A stretch of 64,000 bases of DNA from assembly GCA_025360525.1 (NCBI GenBank), contig JANYCA010000012.1, forward strand, positions 36,873 to 100,872, written 5' to 3'. How positions within the stretch are numbered: the first letter of the stretch is position 1; each line of letters begins with the position of its first letter. This stretch comes from Chitinophagaceae bacterium. GTDB taxonomy: Bacteria; Bacteroidota; Bacteroidia; Chitinophagales; Chitinophagaceae. Below the pieces are notes generated by a model, which was not told the origin of the DNA, did not search any database, and saw nothing but the letters and a program-made list of their open reading frames with translations. A program made the translations under genes and the position numbers. Shown one piece after another: positions 11,415 through 19,783 of the stretch.

Positions 11415-12875
11415 TTACCAGGTAGTTTTTTCAAGCACCAGTTTCTTAACGTCAGCCAACGCAATCCGCTCCTGCAACATAGTGTCTCGGTAACGGATGG
11501 TAACGGTATTATCTTCTTTTGTTTGATGATCGATGGTTACGCAGAAGGGTGTACCAATGGCGTCCATCCTTCTGTAACGTTTACCAATGGCATCCTTTTC
11601 TTCGTAAAAACACATAAAGCTACCCTTACAATCATCCAGCAGCGACCGGGCTATTTCCGGTAACCCATCTTTTTTTATCAATGGTAAAATAGCCAGTTTG
11701 GTAGGAGCTATTTTAGCAGGAATTTTTAATACTACCCGACTGTCTTCGGTTCCATCTTCTTTAATCCATTTTTCTTGGTTGTACGCAAGACTCATTATGG
11801 TTAAAAATAAACGATCGAGGCCCACAGAGGTTTCTACCACATAGGGTACATAGTTACCAATGGGTTTACCCTGTTCATTTAAATCATTATCGAAGTATTG
11901 TAATTTCTTTTTGCTGTAGGTTTGATGCTGGGTTAAATCAAAATCGGTGCGGCTGTGAATACCTTCCAGTTCTTTCCAGCCAAAAGGAAATTCAAATTCG
12001 ATATCAAGCGCCGCATCTGCATAATGCGCCAGTTTTATGTGGTTGTGAAAGCGCAATTTTTCAGCAGGAATACCCAGGCTTTCGTGCCAGCTTTTTCTTT
12101 CTGCTTTCCAGTAATTAAACCATTCCATCTGGCTCCCCGGGCGGATAAAAAACTGCATTTCCATTTGTTCAAATTCTCTCATCCTGAAAATAAACTGGCG
12201 GGCTACAATTTCGTTGCGGAATGCTTTACCGGTTTGTGCAATACCGAAAGGAATTTTCATTCTGCCGGTTTTTTGCACATTTAAAAAGTTTACAAAAATA
12301 CCCTGAGCAGTTTCGGGCCGTAGGTAAACAATATTATCACCTTCATTTTCTGCAGCTGTAGCACCAAACGCAGTACTAAACATCAGGTTAAACTGCCGAA
12401 CATCTGTCCAATTGCAGGTTTTGCTGATGGCACATTTAATTTTATTATCTTCTATCAATTTTTTTAAACCAGCATAATCATCTTTAGCCAGCAACGCATC
12501 CATGGCGACTAATACAGCTTTTGCATCAATTTCGGGCAAGGCTTCTGCATAGCCTTCAATTAAATGATCAACACGGTAGCGTTTGTTGCTGTCCTTATTG
12601 TCAACCATCGGATCGCTGAAATTATCTACATGGCCGCTGGCTTTCCATGTGGTGGGATGCATAAAAATAGCTGCATCAATACCTACGATATTATCCTGCA
12701 ATTGCGTCATGCTTTTCCACCAGTAATCCCGGATATTTTTTTTTAGCTGGGCACCATTCTGGCCATAATCATATACAGCACTAAGGCCATCATAAATTTC
12801 ACTCGATTGAAAAATATAACCGTATTCTTTACAATGAGCTATCAGCTCAGCGAAGATGTTTGTGTCGTTTGCCAT
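11415..12875 (-). CDS. glyS: Glycyl-tRNA synthetase (dimeric class II type)
   Basis: A 486-residue single-chain GlyRS of the alpha2 type. Class II motif 2 is in GIAQTGKAFRNEIVARQFIFRMREFEQMEMQ and motif 3 in VVETSVGLDRLFLTIM. The C-terminal anticodon-binding domain starts near VVLKIPAKIAPTKLAILPL. It charges tRNA-Gly. The N-terminal ELIAHCKEYGYIFQSSEIYDG is typical of this form. It is separated from eno by about 200 bp in which I saw no gene. Confidence 0.97.
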   Translation of the reverse strand: MANDTNIFAELIAHCKEYGYIFQSSEIYDGLSAVYDYGQNGAQLKKNIRDYWWKSMTQLQDNIVGIDAAIFMHPTTWKASGHVDNFSDPMVDNKDSNKRYRVDHLIEGYAEALPEIDAKAVLVAMDALLAKDDYAGLKKLIEDNKIKCAISKTCNWTDVRQFNLMFSTAFGATAAENEGDNIVYLRPETAQGIFVNFLNVQKTGRMKIPFGIAQTGKAFRNEIVARQFIFRMREFEQMEMQFFIRPGSQMEWFNYWKAERKSWHESLGIPAEKLRFHNHIKLAHYADAALDIEFEFPFGWKELEGIHSRTDFDLTQHQTYSKKKLQYFDNDLNEQGKPIGNYVPYVVETSVGLDRLFLTIMSLAYNQEKWIKEDGTEDSRVVLKIPAKIAPTKLAILPLIKKDGLPEIARSLLDDCKGSFMCFYEEKDAIGKRYRRMDAIGTPFCVTIDHQTKEDNTVTIRYRDTMLQERIALADVKKLVLEKTTW

Positions 12876-13017
12876 AGCGGCAAAGATAATGGGATATAAA
12901 AAAAATTGCTCAAGATTTGAAACTATTCCTTTGCAGATATCAGATACCTATTATTTTTAATTTCATTTTGGGGTATTTGATCTTATCGAATAATAAACAT
13001 AGGCCTCTTAATCTTGA

Positions 13018-13260
13018 TCGGCCTCATAAGAAAGACGTTAAGAAAATTTGGATGTGTGGCGTCAAGAAATGAAATTGATGCTACAGATGCCGGGCTTTGC
13101 TTTTTGCCCGTAGGTTGTAAAAAAGTCGGGGCATGTTCAGAAGATTGAGCTAATTTCATTTTAGCCATAGATTCAAATTTTTAGTCTTTCTTATGTAGCC
13201 TTGATTTTTCTTGTTACTTCTTTGCATTAAGGCAAAGAAGTAAGTGGAGTCTATTTAATC
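13018..13260. repeat. Dispersed intergenic element, copy A
   Basis: This shares both ends with copy B at 19049-19292. The 95-bp right part (13149-13243 against 19181-19275) is 91/95 identical by eye and ends in a perfect 12-bp hairpin, TTACTTCTTTGC-ATTAAG-GCAAAGAAGTAA (13214-13243). The left part (13018-13078) also matches with scattered changes. The centre (about 13079-13148) differs. On the minus strand an ORF runs 13168-12983 (61 codons, starting MAKMKLAQSSEH), whose status as a gene is doubtful. The flanking 12876-13017 holds no other feature I recognise. Confidence 0.8.
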
Positions 13261-13303
13261 TAATTAGGATTTTGCGGTCTAACTTAATTGTTCTTAGATA
13301 TTA

Positions 13304-13654
13304 TTATTTCAGCTTTTCATTCTCAAGGTGCCTCGTGGCGTCCCTGCTGTTTTTCTTTTCAAAATTCTTTTGTAGGGCGTCGGTTAAATCAACACCGGTT
13401 TGATTGGCGAGGCAAAATAATACCCACAATACATCGGCCATTTCATCCCCAAGCATCTTCCTCCCGTCGTCTTCCGAAGAGGGAAGGGCATCACTTTTTT
13501 TATAAGATTGTTCACCATATTTACGCACCATTAACCGGGACAACTCCCCTATTTCTTCCATCAATATGCCCAGGTTGGTGAGTTCATTAAAATATCGAAC
13601 GCCGGTAGTTTTTATCCATTGGTCTACATCTGTTTGTGCCTGCTGAATGGTCAT
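13304..13654 (-). CDS. MazG-like nucleotide pyrophosphohydrolase
   Basis: A 116-residue all-alpha NTP pyrophosphohydrolase subunit. The magnesium-binding motif is split as usual: MEEIGELSRL (ExxE type) and GDEMADVLWVLFCLANQ (ExxD type). Such enzymes hydrolyse non-canonical or excess (d)NTPs to NMP and PPi. The internal ATG at 13654 (MTIQQAQTDVDQWI) fits family starts better than the upstream in-frame one at 13717. It follows the 89-residue gene at 13826 on the same strand, a neighbourhood I have seen in Bacteroidota. Confidence 0.85.
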   Translation of the reverse strand: MTIQQAQTDVDQWIKTTGVRYFNELTNLGILMEEIGELSRLMVRKYGEQSYKKSDALPSSEDDGRKMLGDEMADVLWVLFCLANQTGVDLTDALQKNFEKKNSRDATRHLENEKLK

Positions 13655-13825
13655 AATGGTTGTAATTTGTACGATAAAAATATTTTTAGTGAGGGCATCT
13701 GCTTGTTGCTTCAGCATCTTGCAACTATAAAGTTAACCGTTGATATGAGGTGTAACCAAATAAAAAATGCCGTTATTTTAGAGAGGTAATTACAAGAAAG
13801 GAGGTGATAACGGCGGATGCATAGA

Positions 13826-14095
13826 TTATTTTTCTGCAGCTAAACTCATCACTTCTTCATACATTTTTTGACTTTCGTGCGTGAGTGCATCAAAATTAAT
13901 TTCAAGCTGTGGGAGCAGGTCTATCAGGGCATTAATACGGCCTTCTGTTTGAAAAAACTTATTTATAACGATTACTTTTTTAGCCTGCAAAATACAATAG
14001 CCACTTTGAAAAGTTCCCCTTTCGAAGCGAATTACATAACCGTTTTGTTCTGCAATACTTTCTATTTTATCGAGTGCGTTCTGTGTGTATTTCAT
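13826..14095 (-). CDS. Conserved hypothetical protein (89 aa)
   Basis: A small soluble protein with a central GYCILQAKKVIVINKFFQTEGRI block that looks well conserved in Bacteroidota, followed by an acidic helical C terminus. No catalytic motif recognised. It is upstream of the MazG-like gene and downstream of porX on the same strand, separated from porX by a 210-bp spacer containing GC-rich inverted repeats. Confidence 0.65.
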   Translation of the reverse strand: MKYTQNALDKIESIAEQNGYVIRFERGTFQSGYCILQAKKVIVINKFFQTEGRINALIDLLPQLEINFDALTHESQKMYEEVMSLAAEK

Positions 14096-14203
14096 GCCCT
14101 TAATTTTGTCGAATCCCTGTAGCGGCTTTGCGATCTTTACTTATAGCTGCAACTTCCTTTAATAGCAAGGATTTAAAAAATAAGCTTCTCCACAGTTTGT
14201 GGA

Positions 14204-14305
14204 TTACCCCCATCCCCTAAATGGGGGGAGTAAAAGAGGCGTTCAATAAAATATTAAGTCTTTCAAAATTTATAGTATTGCCTTACTCCCCTTTAGGGGA
14301 TGGCG
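14204..14305. repeat. Pair of GC-rich inverted repeats between porX and the small gene
   Basis: The segment at 14204-14233 begins TTACCCCCATCCCC and ends GGGGGGAGTAA. The segment at 14284-14305 begins TTACTCCCCTTTAGGGGATGG and is close to its reverse complement. Each half is also a hairpin. They lie just downstream of porX on the minus strand and probably act as a terminator. The CCCCTAAAGGGG-type core is a common intergenic pattern in Bacteroidota. Confidence 0.5.
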
Positions 14306-14306
14306 G

Positions 14307-15863
14307 CTACTTATTCGTCATTCTAATAATAGGTACAATCATTTCTTCTAAACTAACACCGCCATGCTGAAAAGTATTTTTATAATAATTTACAAAATGG
14401 TTGTAATTGTTGGGATAGCAAAGGAACACATCGCCCTTGGCAAAAATGTAGGATGAATTTACATTGGGCACCGGCAACCCTCCTTCTCTTGGATCTTTAA
14501 ATGCCAAAACATCCTTTGGTTCGTAGTTAAGGTTTCGGCCATGTTTGTAGCGCAAATTGGCGGTTGTTTGTTTATCGCCAATTACCTTGGCGGGTGTTTT
14601 TACCCGTACGCTTCCATGATCGGTGCCTACCACCAAAGTCACTGTTTTATCAGCAATTTTTTTAAGGGCCTGGTGCAGGGGAGAATGTTCGAACCAGCTA
14701 TGGGTAATGCTTCTGTAGCTGGTTTCATCGCCTGCCAGTTCTTTTAACACTTCCATTTCGGTTCGGGCATGGCTTAACATATCAACAAAATTATAAACGA
14801 TCACATTAATGTCGTTTTGCAGCATGTTGTGGATATTGTCTACCAGTTTTTGTCCATCGTGGTTATTAGTAATTTTGGTGTATGAGCATTTTAAATCTCC
14901 CTTACCCAGTCTTTTTAACTGTGCTCTTAAAAAAACTTCTTCACTCATATTTTTGCCCCCATCTTCATCGTCATTCTTCCATTCTATTGGAAATTGCTTT
15001 TCAATATCAATCGGCAACATACCAGCAAAAATTGCATTGCGGGCATATTGTGTTGCGGTGGGTAATATGGCATAAAAAGTTTCCTCTTCCTGTATGCGGA
15101 AGCTTTCTGCAAAAATGGGCTGAATTATTTTCCACTGATCAAAGCGAAGGTTATCAATCAATACAAAAAATAAAGGAGTACCTTTTTCCAGATGAGGCAG
15201 TACTTTTATCTTTAGCAAATTGTGGCTCATTACAGGCCCATCTGTACTCTTTGCCCGCACCCAGGAAGCATAATTTTTTGAGATGAATTTAAAAAAATCT
15301 GTATTAGCCTCTGCCTTTTGAGATTGAAATACTTCCTGCATTTCCGGGCTATCACTCTTTTTCATCTCCAGCTCCCAATATACAAGCTTCTTGTAGATAT
15401 CCATCCATTCGCCGTAACCTGGATTATCGTTGAGTGCCATAAACAAGCTCCGGAATTCCTGCTGATAGGCTGATGTGGTTTTTTCTGCCACGAGTCTTTT
15501 ATTGTCGATAATTTTTTTGAGGCTAAGCCACACCTGGTTGGGGTTTACGGGTTTAATAAGGTAGTCGCTTATTTGTGAGCCAATGGCCTCATCCATTAAA
15601 TTTTCAGCTTCATTTTTGGTAATCAGTACCACCGGCAGGTTGCTGTTGTGTTCCTTCATTTGTTGCAATGTTTGCAAACCCGTCATGCCGGGCATGCTTT
15701 CATCCATCAGTACCACATCTACAATATTTGCTTTTATAAATTCAACGGCATCATATCCATTTGTTTTGGTGGCCACCTCGTAGCCCTTATTCTCCAAAAA
15801 CATTATCTGGGAGTTTAGCGTATCAATTTCATCATCTACCCAAAGTATTTTTGCTATGTTCAT
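14307..15863 (-). CDS. porX: PorX: response regulator with PglZ phosphatase domain
   Basis: A 518-residue two-domain regulator. The N-terminal receiver domain has acidic residues Asp10/Asp11, phospho-acceptor Asp54 (VVLMDESMPGM) and a conserved KP (YLIKPVNP). The C-terminal PglZ domain of the alkaline-phosphatase superfamily shows LIDNLRFDQW, Thr271 in PTATQYARN at the nucleophile position, and VVGTDHGSVRV with metal-binding Asp/His. In Porphyromonas and Flavobacterium, PorX with the kinase PorY controls type IX secretion and gliding. The length equals that of known PorX. The kinase is not in the window. Confidence 0.93.
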   Translation of the reverse strand: MNIAKILWVDDEIDTLNSQIMFLENKGYEVATKTNGYDAVEFIKANIVDVVLMDESMPGMTGLQTLQQMKEHNSNLPVVLITKNEAENLMDEAIGSQISDYLIKPVNPNQVWLSLKKIIDNKRLVAEKTTSAYQQEFRSLFMALNDNPGYGEWMDIYKKLVYWELEMKKSDSPEMQEVFQSQKAEANTDFFKFISKNYASWVRAKSTDGPVMSHNLLKIKVLPHLEKGTPLFFVLIDNLRFDQWKIIQPIFAESFRIQEEETFYAILPTATQYARNAIFAGMLPIDIEKQFPIEWKNDDEDGGKNMSEEVFLRAQLKRLGKGDLKCSYTKITNNHDGQKLVDNIHNMLQNDINVIVYNFVDMLSHARTEMEVLKELAGDETSYRSITHSWFEHSPLHQALKKIADKTVTLVVGTDHGSVRVKTPAKVIGDKQTTANLRYKHGRNLNYEPKDVLAFKDPREGGLPVPNVNSSYIFAKGDVFLCYPNNYNHFVNYYKNTFQHGGVSLEEMIVPIIRMTNK

Positions 15864-16054
15864 GTTGTTGATTTTATTATTTAACTCATTTAACGAGCCG
15901 GGTAAATTCTACTCACAATCTATCAAACAAATTTGATAATCTGTTTTATTAAAACTGCTTCATCAGAATATGCACAAATTTAATTTTAAACTGCGGCCAT
16001 AAGCTGTATTGGTTTACTTTGTAATTGTTTTAACAAATATTATGGGAAGATGAT

Positions 16055-16062
16055 TAATTTTG
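16055..16062 (+). promoter_or_regulatory. Candidate -7 box of the toxin-antitoxin/lpxD operon
   Basis: TAATTTTG fits TAnnTTTG and ends only 4 bp before the antitoxin ATG at 16067, which suggests a leaderless or nearly leaderless transcript. No convincing -33 element at the usual spacing. Confidence 0.4.
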
Positions 16063-16066
16063 CTAG

Positions 16067-16303
16067 ATGAACTGGAAAGATTTTATAACAGCAGACGCAG
16101 CCATACTTGGTGGCAAACCTATCATTCTTCATACAAGGTTATCTGTAGAATTTATTTTACAAAGACTTGCTGATGGATGGACAGAAGAAATGTTGCTCAA
16201 CAATTACCCCACACTCACTCACGAAGCAATAAAAGCTGTTTTTGCCTATGCCCATGACTGCTCAAAAGATGGCTTACTTTATAATACAAACCTTGTAGCC
16301 TGA
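16067..16303 (+). CDS. DUF433 antitoxin
   Basis: A 78-residue DUF433 protein with the family pattern: GGKPIILHTRLSVEFILQRLADGW, then a short helix and the NNYPTLTHEAIKAVFAYA block. DUF433 proteins are winged-helix DNA-binding antitoxins that usually precede a PIN-like toxin. The stop overlaps the next start by one base (TGATG), which indicates translational coupling with the DUF5615 partner. Confidence 0.88.
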   Translation: MNWKDFITADAAILGGKPIILHTRLSVEFILQRLADGWTEEMLLNNYPTLTHEAIKAVFAYAHDCSKDGLLYNTNLVA

Positions 16304-16659
16304 TGGAATTTTTAGCCGATGAACATTTTCCCTATGAAAGCATCAACTTATTAATCACTCAGGGTTTTAAAGTAAGAAAGGCTGCAAAGGTTTACCAGGG
16401 CAAGCCCGATATTTTCCTTTTACAAGAAGCTATTTTAAATAAAGAAGTCCTCCTCACATTTGATAAAGATTTTGGCGAGTTAATTTTTAAATCGATTGTT
16501 CAAGGCTGCGAAGGTGATGTGCTTTTTCGTATAGATAAATATTTACCCTCTACCCCAGGCCTGATGCTCCTTAAGTTAATAAAAGAAGCCGCAATTATAT
16601 TTACCAACAATCTCACTGTAATTGACGAGCACAAAATCAGGCAACGACCAATAATTTAA
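16303..16659 (+). CDS. DUF5615 PIN-like toxin
   Basis: A 118-residue PIN-like nuclease. The acidic residues are in MEFLADEHFP near the N terminus and LLTFDKDFGEL in the middle, which is the usual DUF5615 signature (LLDENLP and TxDxDFG). It is likely an RNase toxin neutralised by the DUF433 protein. The HD hydrolase gene begins 2 bp after the stop, so the module appears to be transcribed with HD and lpxD. Some family members have a divergent active site and activity is not certain. Confidence 0.85.
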   Translation: MEFLADEHFPYESINLLITQGFKVRKAAKVYQGKPDIFLLQEAILNKEVLLTFDKDFGELIFKSIVQGCEGDVLFRIDKYLPSTPGLMLLKLIKEAAIIFTNNLTVIDEHKIRQRPII

Positions 16660-16661
16660 TT

Positions 16662-17843
16662 ATGTCAGTCAGAAAAATAATCAACGATCCCGTTTACGGC
16701 TTTATCACCATCAATGATGATTTAATATTTAAGATTATTGCCCACCCTTATTTTCAACGACTGCGGCGCATACACCAAATGGCCATGGCGCACCTCGTTT
16801 ACCCTGGTGCTGTTCATACAAGGCTGCACCATGCGCTTGGGGCTTACCACCTTATGGGCAATGCCTTGTACGAATTAAAAAACAAGGGCGTAGACATTAC
16901 TGCAGAGGAAGAACAGGCTGCAAAAATTGCCATCCTTTTGCATGATATCGGCCACGGCCCCTTTAGTCATGCCCTGGAAAATATATTGATTGAAGGCATG
17001 CACCACGAAGCCATTTCATTGCTCATTATGAAAGAGCTAAACCAGCAATACAATGGGCAATTGCAAATGGCAATTGACATTTTTACCAATAACTATCCAA
17101 AAAAGTTTTTGTACCAGCTCATTAGTGGCCAGTTGGATGTTGACCGGATGGATTATCTTTCGAGGGATAGTTTTTTCTCTGGCGTAGTAGAAGGGATGAT
17201 TGCCTACGACCGGATTATTAAAATGCTGGTGGTACACGATGGCGAGCTGATGGTAGAAGAAAAAGGAATCTATTCGATTGAAAAGTTTTTAGTTTCCCGC
17301 CGGCTTATGTATTGGCAGGTTTACCTGCACAAGACTGTTCTTTGTGCAGAGCAAATGCTGCAGCGAATTATACGGCGGGCAAAATACCTAAAGGCACCTA
17401 CACAAACAGTGTTAAATAAATTCATTAATCAACCTATTGAAACAGTAACCCTGCAGGAATTTTGCGAAATTGACGACAATGATGTACTTACCGCCATCAA
17501 AGAATGGAGTAAACATCCCGACAAGGTTTTATCCTTTTTATGTAAAGGAATTTTAAACAGGGATTTGTTGAAGGTTAAGTATTACCCATCTGCCGTTGCT
17601 ACAGAATTATTAGCAGAAAAAGTAGCGGAGGCAGCAACAAAACTGGAGCTTACAACCGAAGAAGCCGGCTGGTTAGTTTTTGCCGGTGAAGCCAGCACCA
17701 ACACCTATAATTTTACGGAAGAACGCATTTTAATATTATTTAAAGATGGTACAGTAAAAAATATTACAGCGGTGGATGATCCGCTCATAAATGAAAATCA
17801 TAGTGGCAGCACTAAAAAATATTACATTTGTTATCTTAGATAA
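16662..17843 (+). CDS. HD-domain phosphohydrolase (dNTPase/SAMHD1-like)
   Basis: A 393-residue protein starting VRKIINDPVYGFITI, typical of the Bacteroidota HD protein upstream of lpxD. Metal ligands lie in VHTRLHHALGAYHLM and LLHDIGHGPFSHALE, with a later Asp in GQLDVDRMDYLSRDS. The family resembles deoxynucleoside triphosphate triphosphohydrolases, but the real substrate of this subgroup is unknown to me. lpxD follows after 61 bp. Confidence 0.88.
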   Translation: MSVRKIINDPVYGFITINDDLIFKIIAHPYFQRLRRIHQMAMAHLVYPGAVHTRLHHALGAYHLMGNALYELKNKGVDITAEEEQAAKIAILLHDIGHGPFSHALENILIEGMHHEAISLLIMKELNQQYNGQLQMAIDIFTNNYPKKFLYQLISGQLDVDRMDYLSRDSFFSGVVEGMIAYDRIIKMLVVHDGELMVEEKGIYSIEKFLVSRRLMYWQVYLHKTVLCAEQMLQRIIRRAKYLKAPTQTVLNKFINQPIETVTLQEFCEIDDNDVLTAIKEWSKHPDKVLSFLCKGILNRDLLKVKYYPSAVATELLAEKVAEAATKLELTTEEAGWLVFAGEASTNTYNFTEERILILFKDGTVKNITAVDDPLINENHSGSTKKYYICYLR

Positions 17844-17904
17844 TTTCAATTTCAAAAACATGGAGTTGTAATCATCTTTTCCAAAAAAGTAAACTCATTC
17901 CATT

Positions 17905-18972
17905 ATGCAATTTACAGCGGTACAAATAGCTGCTATCATTGGCGGTAAAATAGAAGGCGATGAAGCAACTGTTGTATCTTCTTTTGGAAAAATTGAAGAA
18001 GCACTCCCCGGGCAACTGGCATTTTTATCAAATCCCAAATACGAAGAATACCTGTATAGCACCGGTGCCTCCATTATTATTGTAAATGAAGGGCTGGAAC
18101 TGAAGGAACCTATTGCAGCAACACTTATTAAAGTTAAAGATGCCTATTCTGCTTTTGCAGTTTTGTTAGATGCTTATCAGCAAATAAAATCACAACAGCT
18201 TGTTGGCATACAACAACCGGTTTATATTGATGCAACGGCAAAAATGGGCGACCAGGTTTTTATTGGTGCATTTGCCTACATCGGCTCCAATGCAATTATT
18301 GCAAACGGTGCTAAAATTTACGCCTCCGCCTATATTGGCAATGATGTAATAATTGGAGAAAACACCGTAATACATCCGGGCGTAAAAATTTATCACAACT
18401 GCAGGATAGGCAACAATGTTACCATTCATGCAGGAACTGTAATTGGCAGTGATGGTTTTGGATTTGCACCCTTGGAAGACGGATCTTACAAAAAAATTCC
18501 ACAACTGGGCAATGTAATAATTGAAGACGATGTAGAGATTGGCGCCAACACCACTATTGACAGGGCAACCCTTGGCAGCACTATAATTAAATCTGGTGCC
18601 AAGCTCGATAACCTTTTGCAAATAGGCCACAATGCAGAAGTAGGCCATCATACCATTATTGCAGCACAGGCCGGCATTAGCGGCAGCACAAAAATTGGTA
18701 ACAGCGTAATGATTGGCGGACAGGCAGGTGTTGTAGGACATTTGCATATTGCTGATGGCAGTAAAATAAATGCCCAGAGCGGTGTAAGTAAATCTATTAA
18801 AAAACCCAATACGGTTGTTACAGGATCACCAGCGTACGAATACACATCGGCCTTACGCAGCCAGGCCGTTTCCCGGAAATTACCCGACCTGGAAAAAAGA
18901 ATTGCAGAGCTGGAAGCAATAGTCAAAGAATTGCTTGCAACTAAAGGAGCCGATAGTGAAATATTACCTTGA
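17905..18972 (+). CDS. lpxD: UDP-3-O-acylglucosamine N-acyltransferase
   Basis: A 355-residue lipid A enzyme that transfers a 3-hydroxyacyl chain from ACP to UDP-3-O-acylglucosamine. It has an N-terminal uridine-binding domain, then left-handed beta-helix hexapeptide repeats from about residue 105 to 290. Marker blocks are GSDGFGFAPLEDG and the catalytic His region LLQIGHNAEVGHHTII. A C-terminal helix (LPDLEKRIAELEAIVKELL) helps trimerise. In most Bacteroidota lpxC-fabZ and lpxA follow; here the next feature is repeat element copy B and then minus-strand genes. Confidence 0.95.
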   Translation: MQFTAVQIAAIIGGKIEGDEATVVSSFGKIEEALPGQLAFLSNPKYEEYLYSTGASIIIVNEGLELKEPIAATLIKVKDAYSAFAVLLDAYQQIKSQQLVGIQQPVYIDATAKMGDQVFIGAFAYIGSNAIIANGAKIYASAYIGNDVIIGENTVIHPGVKIYHNCRIGNNVTIHAGTVIGSDGFGFAPLEDGSYKKIPQLGNVIIEDDVEIGANTTIDRATLGSTIIKSGAKLDNLLQIGHNAEVGHHTIIAAQAGISGSTKIGNSVMIGGQAGVVGHLHIADGSKINAQSGVSKSIKKPNTVVTGSPAYEYTSALRSQAVSRKLPDLEKRIAELEAIVKELLATKGADSEILP

Positions 18973-19048
18973 TATGGTTAAGAAAAAGTTTGTTGGTGGA
19001 ATTGAAAGGAAACTTATTTAAGAATATACAAAGGGCTCATAATTTTTG

Positions 19049-19292
19049 TCGGCCTTATAAAAAAGACGTTAATAAAATTTGAAAGTTTGGCGTTAAAAAA
19101 ATGAAATTGTTGTTACAACTTACAGGCATTGCAATCTGCCTGTAAGTTGCACTAAAGCCTGGTCTACTACTAAAGCTGTAGCTAATTTCATTTTAGCCAA
19201 ATATTCAAATTTTTAGTCTTTTTTATGGAGCCTTGATTTTTCTTGTTACTTCTTTGCATTAAGGCAAAGAAGTAAATGAAGTTTATCTAATC
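19049..19292. repeat. Dispersed intergenic element, copy B
   Basis: The second copy of the element at 13018-13260. It ends in the same 12-bp hairpin with the identical ATTAAG loop (19246-19275) and keeps the GCTAATTTCATTTTAGCC segment. The minus-strand ORF of copy A is cut short here after about 26 codons. The centre contains its own inverted repeat (AACTTACAGGC at 19118-19128 and GCCTGTAAGTT at 19138-19148), absent from copy A. The surrounding 18973-19399 spacer shows nothing else I can name. Confidence 0.8.
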
Positions 19293-19399
19293 AGGTTGAG
19301 CTTTCGCCGCCTCAATTAATCATTCATTGAACTTCTCCAGTTTCAACCTACTTCATCCCAAAATAAATCCCATACTACTTTTTCTTTAAGCCCCGCTTT

Positions 19400-19768
19400 C
19401 TAGTAAGGTAATGTAAGAGATTCTTTTCGCCTGCTGATATACTCCGGGTAAAACCCGATGGAGAAAATTGTATCCTTATGCAACCAATCATGGCTATGTG
19501 CCCATAGTTTGCATTTTACTATAAAAGCGGTTTCCCAGTTTTGGCTGATGATAATGGTAGTTTCATTTAATTTACCCATCAAAAACTTTTTAAGTTGCTC
19601 ATCAAAATAGGGCATCGATTGAATAAAATCCAATATCTCCTCCTGCCTGGCAGTAGGATAGTTAAGATAATGCAAATAATTTTTTTGTGAAGCCCGCCGA
19701 ACCTGTATTGTTTGATTGATCGTTCTAAAAATAATCCCTGTCAAATAAGTTTTCGTAATGGATTGCAT
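19400..19768 (-). CDS. Hypothetical protein (122 aa)
   Basis: A basic, soluble protein with no recognised domain (MQSITKTYLTGIIFRTINQT start; aromatic segment KLWAHSHDWLHKDTIF in the C-terminal half). It starts 15 bp after the radical SAM gene on the same strand and is probably co-transcribed. Its role is unknown. Confidence 0.6.
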   Translation of the reverse strand: MQSITKTYLTGIIFRTINQTIQVRRASQKNYLHYLNYPTARQEEILDFIQSMPYFDEQLKKFLMGKLNETTIIISQNWETAFIVKCKLWAHSHDWLHKDTIFSIGFYPEYISRRKESLTLPY

Positions 19769-19783
19769 GCTGTTTTTTTAAAA

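Noticed and set aside
12983..13168. 61-codon ORF in dispersed element copy A as a real gene
   Set aside because: It is broken in copy B and the centre of the element is not conserved; kept only as part of the repeat.
14882..15286. 134-codon plus-strand frame inside porX
   Set aside because: Antisense to conserved PglZ-domain sequence, protein looks random.
18190..18747. 185-codon open frame on the minus strand
   Set aside because: It is entirely antisense to lpxD and is a by-product of the periodic hexapeptide-repeat codons.
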